The notes beneath the pieces were generated by a model. The model had not been told where the DNA came from. It made no database searches and saw only the letters and a program-made list of their open reading frames with translations. Both the position numbers and the translations under genes were made by a program. 64,000 bases of DNA, taken from positions 25,450,839 through 25,514,838 of the forward strand of contig NC_135356.1 in the NCBI RefSeq assembly GCF_051622035.1, given 5' to 3'. Position 1 is the stretch's first letter. The number at the start of each line of letters is the position of its first letter. Positions 10,275-22,065 of this stretch are shown piece after piece. The stretch is from Arctopsyche grandis. Lineage: Eukaryota; Arthropoda; Insecta; Trichoptera; Hydropsychidae.

Positions 10275-12177
10275 GATAAATTTAAAAAATCAATGCGATT
10301 TAATATTTCAATTCGGAGAACTGTCTATCTGCAACAGTCGGTATTTCTGAATCTTAACTTAGTTATTCGTTACTTGCATATATGTATGTATACAAAAAAA
10401 ATGTTTGTCTGTTTGTCACGTATGCGTTCCTATACCATTCAACCGATTGCGATGAAACTTACATGAGTTATTGTGTGTATGCCCGCGATGGTTTATATAA
10501 AAAAAATCGCCCAAAAACAGGAACGGGAACGAGGAAACAGGACTGAGTGGCATGGCAACGCAATAATTTAAAATGTGTTCGCGTCGCCACTTGCGTTGTC
10601 AGCGTAAAATAAACAAAAAATTGAATAATTTCAAATAATTACTGTAATTTAATTTGATTATTAAGTATTTATTTGAAACTGAAACATTCACTTATCGAAA
10701 CACAAAGAGAAACGGGAACGGGAACGGAAATTACATGCGTTATTGTGGCATTGCAATGCATGCCGGGTTCAGTTAGTAATTTATAAAATATGCAAACACG
10801 TTGAGTAGCTAAAAAGTTAGTAAAATTCAACTAAAAAAAAAAGACTCGTGAGTTGCTTGATTTTTACGACTCCGACTCTGCCATAAATGCCAATAATCCA
10901 CAGCATTGGTTTTGTTGTGATTGTTTTCTGAAATAAAATATTTTTTTGTTCTCAGAAAGGAAGCCGTCTATCGGCATTCGTTGCAGCGTACACGTTTCTT
11001 TACCCTGTTCACCACGCGGTGAGTTTAAAAAGATCGAAGCAGTCGTTTATCTGCCGTGGTCCCGTGGTCGACAGCTTCGGTTTTCCTACTGCTCGGGCGA
11101 GTGGTACTGTATGTAGATTGTAGACAGTCTTTCCACGTATTTCCGTATACATAGGGTCGCTTTTAGTTGGCTTCATAAAGGTGTCTTTGGGGCAGAAAAC
11201 GCCAGTTCCCGTAGCCCACGTATATTTTCTATACGATTCGAAAAATACACGTCAATATTATTCAACCTTTCAACTATATTTCGCAAGGTGTGCTTAAATT
11301 GTTATAATATGTCCATTCTTTTATTTTTATCATTGTATATTTTTTATTACTAATTACATTTTTAATTTTTTAGGACACATAATGAACGAAGTCGATAATT
11401 TTCATTAAAAAAAGGCATTTTCTATGCATAAAATGTTACTAAAAATATATAAAGTTCGATTTTAAAAAAAAAATGGAGCCCCACCTTTTTTTTGAAGTCA
11501 TGAGCCGCCCCTGTTATATAAGTACATATGTATAGTATTATACGTATCTACTTATTCATATATTATTATTATTACAATTCTGAATAAAGCAATAAAGTAA
11601 CTTTTATTATTTGATTTTTTTGTGATATAAACGAGAATTTTTCAAGATTCAATACAAATACTATAAAGCATTATTAAATGTTAGATCGAACCTTTTGTCA
11701 AATAAAACATGCGAAAATTTTTCGCTTACGACTTTTCATTGTGCTCAGGACAAAGCCCCGTCCGTACATAGCACAATAAGTTGAAAAGTTATTTGCCATC
11801 AAATATTATTTTATTGTAATAAACATTATCGGGCTTGCGGTTTTTAGTTAAATGGAAAAGTGGTAACTTAGGTGTACGAATTGGCTGCGATAGTAATCAG
11901 CATATCCTTTACATATTTATACATGCATAACATACAATTCAGCATTACCCAATTATTCGCGTTTGCGTATTCTCTGACGAAAATAAAAAAATCGCCATTA
12001 TTTTTCGTCGCCTTTTATCTTTTATTTTCATAATTGCGAAAACATTTTTATTCGAAACAACATTAAAAATTCGCAAACAGACTTTCTTATATAAAAGTAA
12101 ACTTCAAAGCTTCGCTTGCGCTTGACTCAATATTGTTTTTGTACACCTACATATAATATAACATATGTACAATATTG
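10275..12177. other. Noncoding, repeat-derived stretch
   Basis: It includes TTCAACCGATTGCGATGAAA at about 10438, a motif common at the ends of dispersed insect repeats, and ACTCCGACTCTG near 10870, a hAT-type end fragment also seen near 29140. No exons were recognised. Confidence 0.45.
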
Positions 12178-12367
12178 TTCGGTAACAATTTTGCACGTGG
12201 TGATCTCGCACACGAAAATCTCGAACACGGAATATCTTGCCCTCGAAAACTCCAACCACACAGATTCATATACGCGAACTAACGAGAATCCGAGTGCCAG
12301 ATATCTCGATTTTCGTGGCAACGATTGTCTTGTGCGAGAGTGCCATCTTTGAAATTGTTCGCTTACC
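12178..12367. mobile_element. Short MITE, GGTTCGGTGATTA family (copy 3)
   Basis: It begins GTTCGGTAACAATTTTGCAC and ends GTTCGCTTACC. Inner blocks CTCGCACACGAAAATCTCGA, AACGAGAATCCGAGTGCCAG and GATTTTCGTGGCAACGATTG are shared with 12530-12714. The 78- and 85-codon frames across it on both strands are by-products of its inverted symmetry. Confidence 0.6.
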
Positions 12368-12529
12368 ATAAATTGTATACGCACTTTGGCTTTATTTTGA
12401 TCACATTAAATAATAATAAAATTAATTTATTATAAAATGAAGTGTACCTACATACTATCTACCTTAATGTATATGTACATACATAAAGTACGTTCCGATG
12501 TTTTTTTTTAAGACCATGCATAAATTGTG

Positions 12530-12714
12530 GCTCGGTGACTATTTCACACATGTCACTAAAAACTCTATCATTAAATATCTAGCACTCGAAAATTCAACCC
12601 ACCGATAGTCATCAACGAGAATTCTAGTGCCAGATATTCCGTAGGTATTCTCGATTTTCGTGGCAACGATTGTCGTGTGCGAGATCGCCATTTGCGAAAT
12701 TGTACGTCTACCGT
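12530..12714. mobile_element. Short MITE, GGTTCGGTGATTA family (copy 4)
   Basis: It begins GGCTCGGTGACTATTTCAC and ends GTACGTCTACCG. It shares CAACGAGAATTCTAGTGCCA, GATTTTCGTGGCAACGATTG and TGTGCGAGATCGCCATT with copy 3, only 160 bp away and in the same orientation. Confidence 0.6.
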
Positions 12715-12865
12715 AAAATATACCTACATTTTTTTTTAAATAGCAAATTGCTAATTAATTAAAACATACAACGAAAATAACAAAAAAAAGCAACGACAAA
12801 CTAAAATTAACAACTAATAATATTTGTAGACATGCATGTATGGATATATAATACCTAGATATATC

Positions 12866-12961
<96 letters not shown>

Positions 12962-14406
12962 CATAATATTATATGTATTTTCAACCTTGAAATATTTTTC
13001 CACAATTATGTCATAATCTGTAAGATTTTTTTTATTCGTCATTACATTGGATTGCACTTTTATTCACGTGCATCGCAAAATAGTTATTTTGCACGAAACC
13101 ACTTTCCTTGTAAAATTGTCATATGAATAATTGATAACGTTCGTTGCATTTCCCGTTCGTATCTCGTTCATTATTTATTCGGAAATGAGGGTAATAAAAA
13201 CCTATATAATGTATAACATAAATGAAGTTGCATTGTTAGAAAATGGTTACGGATATAGTAAAACAACATAATTGTAGATGATTGTAGACAGTCACTCTTC
13301 GCAATAATTTACCAATCGCAATAATATACCAGTTTACGATTCCAAAGATTCAAAATCATAAAGTAATTTTTCGGCAATACGAAATATATATGAAGACCAA
13401 TTTTTCCACAATAAAACCATAATCATACATGCATTTTGAAAATGGCAATAAATCATAATCTGAAATCATTGATATTAGTTATTACCATACGTTTTTAAAT
13501 TTACGAGTGTTTAATTTCATGCCGCATTTTTTTTATCATGACCCACACTCAACATTAAACGTGATTATGAACATTAATGTTTTCGATCTTATCTTAAAAT
13601 TTCTCCAATAAGTATTTCTATCGATTTTTTATGTATGAATGTGTATACAAACGAAAAAAAAAAACAAAACAAATAATCTTCTTTTCTTTTGTTTCTTCGC
13701 GTTTTGAACCAACTGCTCTCGTGACTTGAAATATTGACGATTATGAAAGTGCAAAAAAATAGTGAGGATTTTATTTTGAAAGTACATAAACTTGCTGTCA
13801 TTGAAATCCGATGAGTTACCATAATATTTGATGATTTTTAAATCACGAAGCTGTAGGTTTAATACAAGAGTTACTTCTTTACTATTATAACACTGACTAT
13901 TGTAATAATAATATACATAGATACATATATTCTTTGACCTTAGTAACATGTTATTATTAGAGCTAAGACTCAAGGGCTCGCTATCGGAATACTAACAGCT
14001 GAATTGGTAACAAATCAAACAAATATTTAGCTTTTGGTAAATGTTAGAACAGAATGCTAATTCGTTATTTTGAAATATCTATTGTATTTACTGATGAAGA
14101 ATAGATAACATTTTACTTTATTTATAAATAATTCACGTAGCCGAAACGCTACAATTGTTGGCCATGTTGACAGCAAAATAAGTTTTGAGTTTTTAACTTC
14201 AAAATCTAATTGGGTAAATGATTGTAATAGCTGAAATATTTCTTATATAAATACAGTGATCACGTCCTTTATTTATTAAGAGAACAGTTCTTTATTTCAG
14301 CACACTGTTCGTAAGATTGATTTATTTTAAAAATTGCTCTTTTGAACAGAGATCGAGGGAAGCGGTTTGTTTATTTATAGTAACTGAGCCTTAAATCTAC
14401 TCGACG
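12715..14406. other. AT-rich noncoding stretch
   Basis: It contains the 12869-12957 TA microsatellite. Open frames across it encode only YIYIYI runs or unrecognised AT-rich sequence. Confidence 0.5.
12869..12957. repeat. (TA)n microsatellite, about 89 bp
   Basis: Uninterrupted alternating AT. Three open frames of 63-100 codons arise from it and should be ignored. Confidence 0.95.
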
Positions 14407-14677
14407 GTGAATTATTCGATGAAATTTCGTCTATTCAGAATAATGAAAAGATCGAAGAATGGTGGCAAAATTATAAGCCCTATCAAAATAGATGGGTTGA
14501 AATTTTTAAATACTTCATACGCTCTTTTTGAAAATATTAAAAAAAAATCGTTGAAAAATGTTCCCATTGAACGAATATTTTCATTAATGAACAATACGAG
14601 AACTGATGAAAAACCAAATTAAAATAGACACGTTAGAATCGTGCATTTATATCAAATGCAACTTTGAAATTAACTGA
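14407..14677 (+). pseudogene. Relic of a hAT-family transposase C-terminus
   Basis: The frame at 14407-14622 ends with NVPIERIFSLMNNTRTDEKP. This resembles the conserved hAT C-terminal dimerisation motif (N-x-x-V/I-E-R-x-F-S-x-M-x-x-x-x-T-D-x-R-N). A one-base frameshift after the KPN codons then opens IKIDTLESCIYIKCNFEI to a TGA at 14675, matching the usual N-R-L-x-x-x-T-L-x-x-x-L/I-x-I-K-x-N continuation. The rest of the transposase, with its catalytic residues, is not visible upstream. I see no terminal inverted repeats at this copy. It is a broken fragment, not a host gene. Confidence 0.65.
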
Positions 14678-15184
14678 ATAAAATTTTATGAATTTTCAAA
14701 ACCGAATCCCGAGGAATTAAAAAAAGTTAATTCTTGCAAAAAAATGTCAAATTTGTAGTCAATAATGTGACTTTTTAAAAGCCTACATGCAGTATGCCAA
14801 TATTTTATAATTGAGATGGGTAGACGAAGTAGGGAAAATGTGTAGGGTTATTATCTCAACATTGATATTATCTCCTCAATTTGTTAAAACTCATATTACC
14901 TTTAAAATTTATAGTTAATTGAGTATTCGATAAAAATTAATAAGACTGAATATTCACTTCAATTGCAAAATCCGAAATACATAGATTGGGAGGATGAATG
15001 TTGATCAAAATAAAGATGGTAGCAAATGTATTTTCATTTTAGTGAATAAATGATGCGATTCTTCTATAACACGCTAAAAGAAATTGCAAGTTAGCACGAT
15101 ATGGGATATAACGTCCTATCACAGTTTTATTTATTTTCTCACGCCATTGATTGAACCTTTGATTGTAAATGGATTATTTAGAGC
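14678..15184. other. Noncoding stretch
   Basis: AT-rich sequence between the hAT relic and the next MITE; nothing recognised. Confidence 0.45.
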
Positions 15185-15339
15185 ATTACGGATCTTCTAC
15201 GGATTATCTAGCACTCGTACTAGTATGCTATTTCACGTGGGTAAATCTCGACGGATGAAATTTTCGGGTGCCAGATGTTCCGTGATCGAGATTATAGTGA
15301 CGTGTGCGAGATCGTTTTGTGCGGAATAATCACCGAACC
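15185..15339. mobile_element. Short MITE, GGTTCGGTGATTA family (copy 5)
   Basis: It ends GTGCGGAATAATCACCGAACC at 15339. The interior has CTAGCACTCG, GGTGCCAGATGTTCCGTGAT and GTGTGCGAGATCG, as in copies at 12178, 12530 and 36030. It lies about 150 bp before the syntaxin GC island. Confidence 0.55.
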
Positions 15340-15479
15340 GTACTTATATATGTATTTTGAATATATGTAAATGATAATTTATCGATTTCGGTTGTCTCAT
15401 ATCGTACGAGTATATCGTTGTTCAACTGACTGATGATTTTCAAACAAAGACAATAGATTTCCCTTTGCGTACGTTTTCG

Positions 15480-15996
15480 AGGTCCCACATAGAAACGGTG
15501 ACCCTAATTTGGAGCGAGTGGCGTTCGCGAGCGCCGAGTTTTGTTCTCGATCAGCTGAGTGCGCGCACGACGTTTGCGAGCGCGAGTCGGCGCCCGCGCA
15601 TATTTTTCGCGAATGCGCCATCTCACTCAGGAGCTGATGCAGCAGCGGCTGCAGCAGGTGTGTGCGGATGTAGGCAGCGCGGCAATACGCGGATGTATCG
15701 ATCGCGCGGGGCTGCCGCATTGCGGAGTCCCCGGTGCAGTCGGGGGCCCTCGGGGGGGCGAACGGGGTCCGCAAGAGGCGGGAGGGAGGGGCGGGGTGAG
15801 TGCGCTACGACGGCGCCATCTCTGTTCGGCGCACGAAAGCTTTTCGCCGTTTGTAGTTTCGTGAGACGGCGTGGCGCTGCGTTCGCCGCCCTGCCGAACG
15901 AACGGGGCGAGCGCTCGCCCCTCGCTTTGATGTGCCGCCGCGCCCAAATGCGCGCGCCCCCGAGGGCCGCCGCCCTGACCGCCCATCGTCACTGAG
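15480..15996 (+). promoter_or_regulatory. GC/CpG-rich island: promoter and 5'UTR of the syntaxin-6-like gene
   Basis: Composition switches abruptly from AT-rich to strongly GC- and CpG-rich (GCGCGC, CGGGGC and similar runs) and stays so up to the ATG at 15997, then returns to AT-rich in intron 1. This marks a housekeeping-type start region. The 176-, 180-, 125- and 101-codon frames here, on both strands, are products of the GC bias. The transcription start site cannot be placed from sequence. Confidence 0.65.
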
Positions 15997-18900
15997 ATGA
16001 CTTTAGAGGATCCGTTCTTCATGGTCAAAGAGTGAGTCGCCGTTGGTGTCGCAGCCCCACCATTTTCCATCCCCCCGTACGCTTCAACCCTTTCCATCCC
16101 CTCCCCACCACACCATCTCTTTGTTGCGATGCATCGAATGTTTCGATCGGAACGTTGCACGCCTGCCATCCGTCATCATTCATTTATTTATAATGTGATT
16201 TAAAAATGAAAACGCGCGCTCGAATGTAAATAAACGAGGTCGACTCTTGCGGACGCAGCTTTCAGGTCTGATCAATCTGCGGCTCGCGGCCATCATTTTG
16301 ACTGCACATTTGACAAATTAAACGACGTAAATATTTTGGTGAATGTCCGACACACACCGGCTACTTTTCGTATCATTCTCGAATCCAGTTTCATAGATAT
16401 TACAAAAAATTTATCGTCGTTTCATTTGTTTTTATATTCCAACCTTAAATTTTAAAAAAATCAATGTAAGAACTTAACCTAATATCATTTGTCTATCCTT
16501 AACCCTGTTATATATGTAAATCGGTTTTTCGACCTTAAATATATATTGTAAGATTTATTCAAGTAACCAAATATGTCAATTGACACCTGAAGTATTCTTT
16601 GAATAGTGAATCTCGCCTGAAGTATTTTTTTACAGTGAGTCACGCCATATTCGCTACTGGAATTTTACGCATGACTTCTATAGCGGTCATCCGCAGGCAA
16701 AGCGTTAATGGCGATACTTCTTGTCCTATCAACGGACGCATTGACCTTCCATTTCATTTCAATGTTGTAACTATATATATATATATATATAGCTTATTTG
16801 GTACTTGCCGTAAAAACATCACGCTGTAATATATGGTACCCCGAATTTTTTAAATTTCCTATTACACGAAATAGGCAAAAAATGCAAGCCCGTTGCTTAA
16901 TTTATGAATTAGGCAAAATACCTGCACTCTCTCTACACACACATATAGTTCCCACTTTTGAAATTATTAATAACTTATTGTTAAATCATTCTTTAATTTC
17001 CACCAAGTCTTGAAACATAATAATATAATTTGATCCATATTTTTAATAATATGTTTAATTAGTTTGAAACCCATATTTTCTTCTAGGTTTTGTAAATAAA
17101 ATTACTATATTCGGTAATTTTCACATCGTCATGACATATAAATAAAGCAAAATAATCGAAACGCATGAAATTACTCATATTATACTCAATAGGTCATAAA
17201 TTAAACTAATTTTTAAATTATATCAAAATTATTGTCTCAACTGTAATATTTACAGTTTAAGACTTCAGGCACTCAGCAGGTATTTTGCCTACTTCATGAT
17301 TTAAGCAACAGGCTTGAATTTTTCATGAATTAGACAAATTTTTGCCTACTTCACGTAATAAGCAATTTCGTAGATTCAATTACATTAAATAATTTTAACT
17401 TTGGTGCATTTTTTCCGTACAAACTAAAAAACAACTTGAATTTAAAATTGAATTCGAACTTGAATTTTAAATTTCTTCAGTCATAGTATGACAAAACCAA
17501 CTTTCTCAAAACTAACGAACATGCTACATGTACAAACCGTCAAAATGTGCACAAATTGTTTGTTTATCTCATTAATTGACTTTAATAATCAATGTATTTA
17601 ATATAAACATATAAATATAATGTTGAAAATAATATCAGTTTCATATCTTTAAACAAATAAGCTTGGTTAGGCCTGGTTTGGAAAGTCATAGCAACAATCT
17701 CAATATTTAGTAGGTGGAGGGAGTATATGGTGGGGATACCAATGTCAGTGACGTACGAATTCAACATTGACAAGTATTTTGTATATTTGTACTTTAGAAA
17801 ACATACAGGTATGTAATCCTTTAATTATCCATCTACTATAAATTCTTGCATTTCAATAGTTTTTAAATTTAAAAAATTTTCAAAGAAATTTAAGCATGTG
17901 TTCGAATTAAAGAGTGAAACTGGCAGTTCTTGCCAAAGTCTTAGATCCGAGTTTGAGTAGAGCATTTCATTCATTTGATTTAAAACATTCAAACATTACA
18001 ATTTTTCAAACATAGAAACTGAAACTACAGATAGCATTCAGATTTCATGAATTTATCAACATATTCAGGCTGCTAGTGAGATTACGGTGAAAATCTTGAG
18101 AGTTAAACCATCTAAACAGCAGAAATTACTATTATTATGTCAACAGTCTAGTGTGGACTTGCTTCCGACATTAACCTTCTATTAGAGCTTGTCTTATGTT
18201 TTGGTTTGTCATAACATATGTGGGTTCTCCTTGACTCCGACTGGTTTTCCTTTAGCTTCTTACGGGAAACACTACAATCGATGACCACGCTAGTCATTTA
18301 CCATTTGGTACAGTAAGCATTTGAATTTCAAAGTTAAATAAAAATCGATTGAAATATCCATCGTTGACAAATTTTCAAAACGATTCGAAGACTGTAGGAA
18401 TTTTGTGCGAAGTGAAACATAGAAGAGGCTTGTAAAAAGAAGAATCTGTGGTATTACCGAGTACCATTTGAGTATGATGGTGCTCTTGATCACTTCTAAC
18501 CGAGTAAAATATTGACGGCAATGTTTCATTTCAATTCAATGAGGATTATTTCCTGAACTCTTCTAGTTTTTGCCAACCAAAATGTCCCCGAGTCGAATAT
18601 CAGCATTGATCTCACAAATTTGGGAAAGACATAGAAAATGATTACGTTTAATGCTACTTTCCTCAATTTTACTTATATTAAAAGCAGTATTATAGCTGCG
18701 ACAACTTGCCAAATGTTGGGCTTTCAACTTTGAGGACTTTCATTGTAAATTCATTAAATAATATGTATTATATAAGCATTTTTCGTATTGTTTATTTTGT
18801 ATTATATGTACTTCTCTTTAGTTTCACTGTATTTGTTGTTTTTCAGAGAGGTGTTTAAAGCATTGAATAAAACAAGAGGACTATATTTGCGTTGGTTGGA

Positions 18901-21900
18901 GTTGTCGAGTACTCCCGCTTCAAATGCTTGCGGTGCGCCGCCTTCTGCACCTGCGGACGCTGACTGGACTTGCACGGAACTGCGTAACGCTCTACGCAGC
19001 ATAGAGTGGGACCTAGAGGATTTAGATGACACTATTGATATCCTTTCTTATTATTATTTTTCATACACTATAAGGTACACACTGTAACTAAAGATGCCAG
19101 GAGAATTTCGGTTGAGAAAAGAATCTGAGGCAAAAATATATAAGTATGCAAAATTTCAGATCGATTCGACGATCGGAAGTGACGGAAAGGCAGCCAAACG
19201 GCATATCAAATACCAAACTGAATTAAAGCTTTTTAAAATGTAACTGTCTCGGGTAAAAAAGATTCGGGTCAAAAGTATGTACATATGTAAAAGGGAGGTG
19301 CCACTTCCAGGCGACTTAAAAATTAATAATTACAACATTATGATTACCATTTCACTGATCAATACAAAGTTTCAATGTAATAGGATTGACAATGTTCAAA
19401 TTATCTCTAAAATTCGCAGACATGCGTATTAAAAATCATGAAAATGTGATCAGTGATTGAATCTTGATGTCGAATTTGCTCATAATCACAAAACTTCTTC
19501 TATCTTTTGATATTACGTGCATGATGAAGTAAAAAGATTCATTATTATGCATATACAGCCGTTCACAAATGTATTAGGCCACTTGTAAAAAATGGTTTTA
19601 TCTACTTTCTCTTTCTTAGTTTGCTTATGAAATTGATTACTGAGAAATGAATTTCAGAAGGTCCACTTTTGGGGTTTTGAAAGACACGGTTGTTTAAATG
19701 ACATCTCGATAGTGTTCTCTTCCTTATTCTTCCAATTTTTCATCGACTTTTTATAAAACTAATCTCACTTAGTCCTTTTAATGTCGTTTGGATCGCCCAT
19801 TGCGATAATTTAAGTTGTTTGAATATTTTTTATAGCGACCCTTGAAAATGCATTAAAATAATCAGAGCCCCGTTCCTGGCACTTGATTCCCGTGTTCTTG
19901 GCATTTTTCAATGGGTAGGAGATGTGTTTCATTAAAAAAAAACCAAAACAGAAGCGGAAGGGATAAAAACGACGCGATGAAACCATTTCTCTTGAAACAG
20001 TAATTTTCATACTATGGCCAATTTCGTATTTTTTAAAAATAATAAGCAACCGAAGAAAGAAAAAGCAGAGTTAAACAATAAAGGAATTCCTGGCTATTTC
20101 AAATACCCGAGTATGGTTACAAATGGTCAAAACCATGGTTACAAATGGCCTAATACATTTGACCGCGGCTGTTTATGTACATAGTCGAATAGAATAGATA
20201 ATCAATTATTCTATTTTTATCTGCTCGTTGTAATCAGTTCAATTAATATATATGTATGTATTATATTTCCTTAACATATATAACACGTATTGTAGAGAAG
20301 AATCCTTCTAAGTTTAAGATTGACAATAAAGAGCTCACAAACAGAAAGAACTTCATTGAGGCAACGAGATTAGAAGTAAAGGTAAAATCAAAAAATTATT
20401 ATATATTTATATATATATACATATATTTCATGTACGCGCGTTTTTATTAGCTTGCGTTATTATGTGGCAATTTATATAGAATAAAAATAATCTTACAAAA
20501 TTATTCGATACACTCCGATAAATAGTATTGTTTAACTTACATTAAATATAATATATATAAAAATATAATTGGATGCATTAATAGTTTTGGAAAAATGATT
20601 TAACCCACATTTGATTATAATGGGCAGTGTATACTGTTTATAATTATTGAATTTTTTAAGTTTGCATTTACATTGTAGAAAAAATAAAGAAAATTGTGGA
20701 TATCGATTTTTCCGTAGCGAGTAATTTAATTGCTATAGATTTTTGTTTTGGGTATCGAATCATTGAAATTTTCTTTATTTTTTTTGTATCAATGTGTGCG
20801 TAAGAGATTGCGAATTTGCTAGAATTGCGATTGAAAATGTGTTTGAAAATTTAGTGATGAAAAATTTCTATTTATATATAACGAGTGCCGTTGGAACTGA
20901 CATCATATCATGGTTTGTCAAAATGTGAAAAGTTATATTCTGAAAAAATCTATAGTAAGCAGTTTTGTTTTTTTTTTTTTAAATTTCAATTAAGAATAAA
21001 CGCACTTTAAAATTTGGCAGTGTAAGAATTTGTGAATTTTAAATGATTTAAATAAAATTGAGGCGGCGTTTTGAATGAGCTGCTGTTGCTTATATCAGTT
21101 CACCCGGCAGATCGATACGGAGTTTATATGTTGCAATGATTATATTTACAGGATATGAAGGACAAGATGAATTCAAATAGGTCTAGGGAACGTGATCGTA
21201 CTTCAAGACAAGCACTCATGGAAGGATCGACTTCAGTGCCTCCGCGACATTCCACTACAAAATATTTTAAGTTAGAAAACCAACTGGATAGTCCAAGCCG
21301 CTATGATGATAGATTTTTCAACGAAAACTCTGCTGCACAGCAGAGAATGTTGGACAGTCAAGATGAGCAGCTCAATGTTATTAACCACTCAATCGGATCA
21401 CTGAAATCAGTTTCCAGACAGATTGGCATAGAATTAGACGAGCAAACGGTGTAAGTAGACCTTTTTAAAAACGTATATACATTTTTTTAAACATTTTAGA
21501 TATATTTATAGTATCATTTTCAACCTTTTGTAGGATGTTGGATGATTTCAATAGCGAATTGGAAAATACGGACTCAAAATTAGATACGACGATGAAAAAG
21601 GTTGCAAAAGTGTTTCATATGTCTAATGGTATGTATAGAAATGATATCTTTACGAAAAGGATCCATCCATATTAGTAATATTTTGCATTTTCGTGTATCT
21701 TATTGTAAAAATTCAATAATTAATACTCATATTTTTTGATATGGTCTGATTTACCACATATAACCTAGAATTTGACTTTATATTGATAAATGATTTCTTT
21801 GTATTAATGATCCTTTTTTGTTATTTATTTTAATTACTATATTTATATAAATTAAATTATAATTATGGAAATATATTTATGTATTTTTTTTTTCAGATCG

Positions 21901-21973
21901 GAGACAATGGATTGCTATAGGCGTATTGTCAGTGATTTTAGTAGTTGTTCTTATATTATTTATTGTAATGTGA
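15997..21973 (+). CDS. Syx6: Syntaxin-6-type Qc-SNARE (six exons, 263 aa)
   Basis: Exons: 15997-16031, 18847-19037, 20287-20381, 21152-21450, 21534-21628, 21897-21973. They sum to 792 nt and close in frame. Product: a tail-anchored t-SNARE of the syntaxin-6/10 family, which functions in endosome and trans-Golgi vesicle fusion. Residues 1-12 (MTLEDPFFMVKE) match the family start. About 12-107 form the N-terminal three-helix domain, with TELRNALRSIEWDLEDLDDT and IVEKNPSKF being near-identical to known syntaxin-6. The SNARE motif spans about 174-236, and Q205 in LDEQTVMLDD is the likely zero-layer glutamine. Residues 243-263 are one hydrophobic anchor ending the protein, without a lumenal tail. 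Length agrees with human STX6 (255 aa). Exon 1 lies 2.8 kb upstream at the GC island and is short; it was assigned by motif and by phase 2 joining (GA|A). Intron 2 is AT-AC (separate entry). Confidence 0.93.
19038..20286 (+). other. AT-AC U12-type (minor spliceosome) intron 2 of the syntaxin gene
   Basis: The conserved coding sequence stops at ...GACACTATTG, followed at once by ATATCCTTTC, the U12 AT-AC 5' splice consensus. No GT donor exists until 19074, and using that one would insert unconserved residues. At the far end TTCCTTAAC (20267-20275) is a textbook U12 branch site, with its A 12 nt from a terminal CAC (20286). Joining G|GT gives TIGIVEKNP with no gap against known syntaxin-6. The intron is 1249 bp and contains a 620-bp transposon-like insert. 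Confidence 0.85.
19554..20171. mobile_element. Tc1/mariner-type nonautonomous element in the U12 intron
   Basis: CAGCCGTTCACAAATGTATT plus AGGCCA after a TA at 19554 is mirrored by TGGCCTAATACATTTGACCG plus CGGCTG ending at 20171 (TTTA follows, so the right TA is displaced or decayed). The size and TA context suit a Tc1/mariner MITE or deletion derivative. A 79-codon minus-strand frame inside (19810-20049) is not convincingly transposase. Confidence 0.65.
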
Positions 21974-22059
21974 CTTGAGAATGCTAATCGCTGTACCAAA
22001 AATTAAAATCTTACAAATTTTTAGTATATTTGTGCGTCATTTTGATTGATTATATTATA

Positions 22060-22065
22060 AATAAA
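22060..22065 (+). terminator. Polyadenylation signal AATAAA of the syntaxin-6-like gene
   Basis: This is the first canonical AATAAA after the stop codon, 87 nt downstream of it. It would give a very short 3'UTR. The actual cleavage site is not visible. Confidence 0.55.

Noticed and set aside
12755-13126. Three open frames of 63-100 codons around 12.8-13.1 kb
   Set aside because: They are translations of the TA microsatellite (YIYIYI).
15465-16169. Long open frames (101-180 codons) on both strands in the GC-rich block
   Set aside because: The frames overlap on opposite strands, are Arg/Ala/Gly/Pro-rich as expected from GC bias, and match no family. The block is explained as promoter/5'UTR of the syntaxin gene.
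19072-19090. GT donor at 19074 as the end of syntaxin exon 2
   Set aside because: It would add about a dozen unconserved residues and needs a different acceptor frame. The AT-AC pair restores the family sequence exactly.
19810-20049. 79-codon frame as a Tc1/mariner transposase
   Set aside because: No DDE-type motif or recognisable transposase block is seen. Only the terminal repeats support the element.
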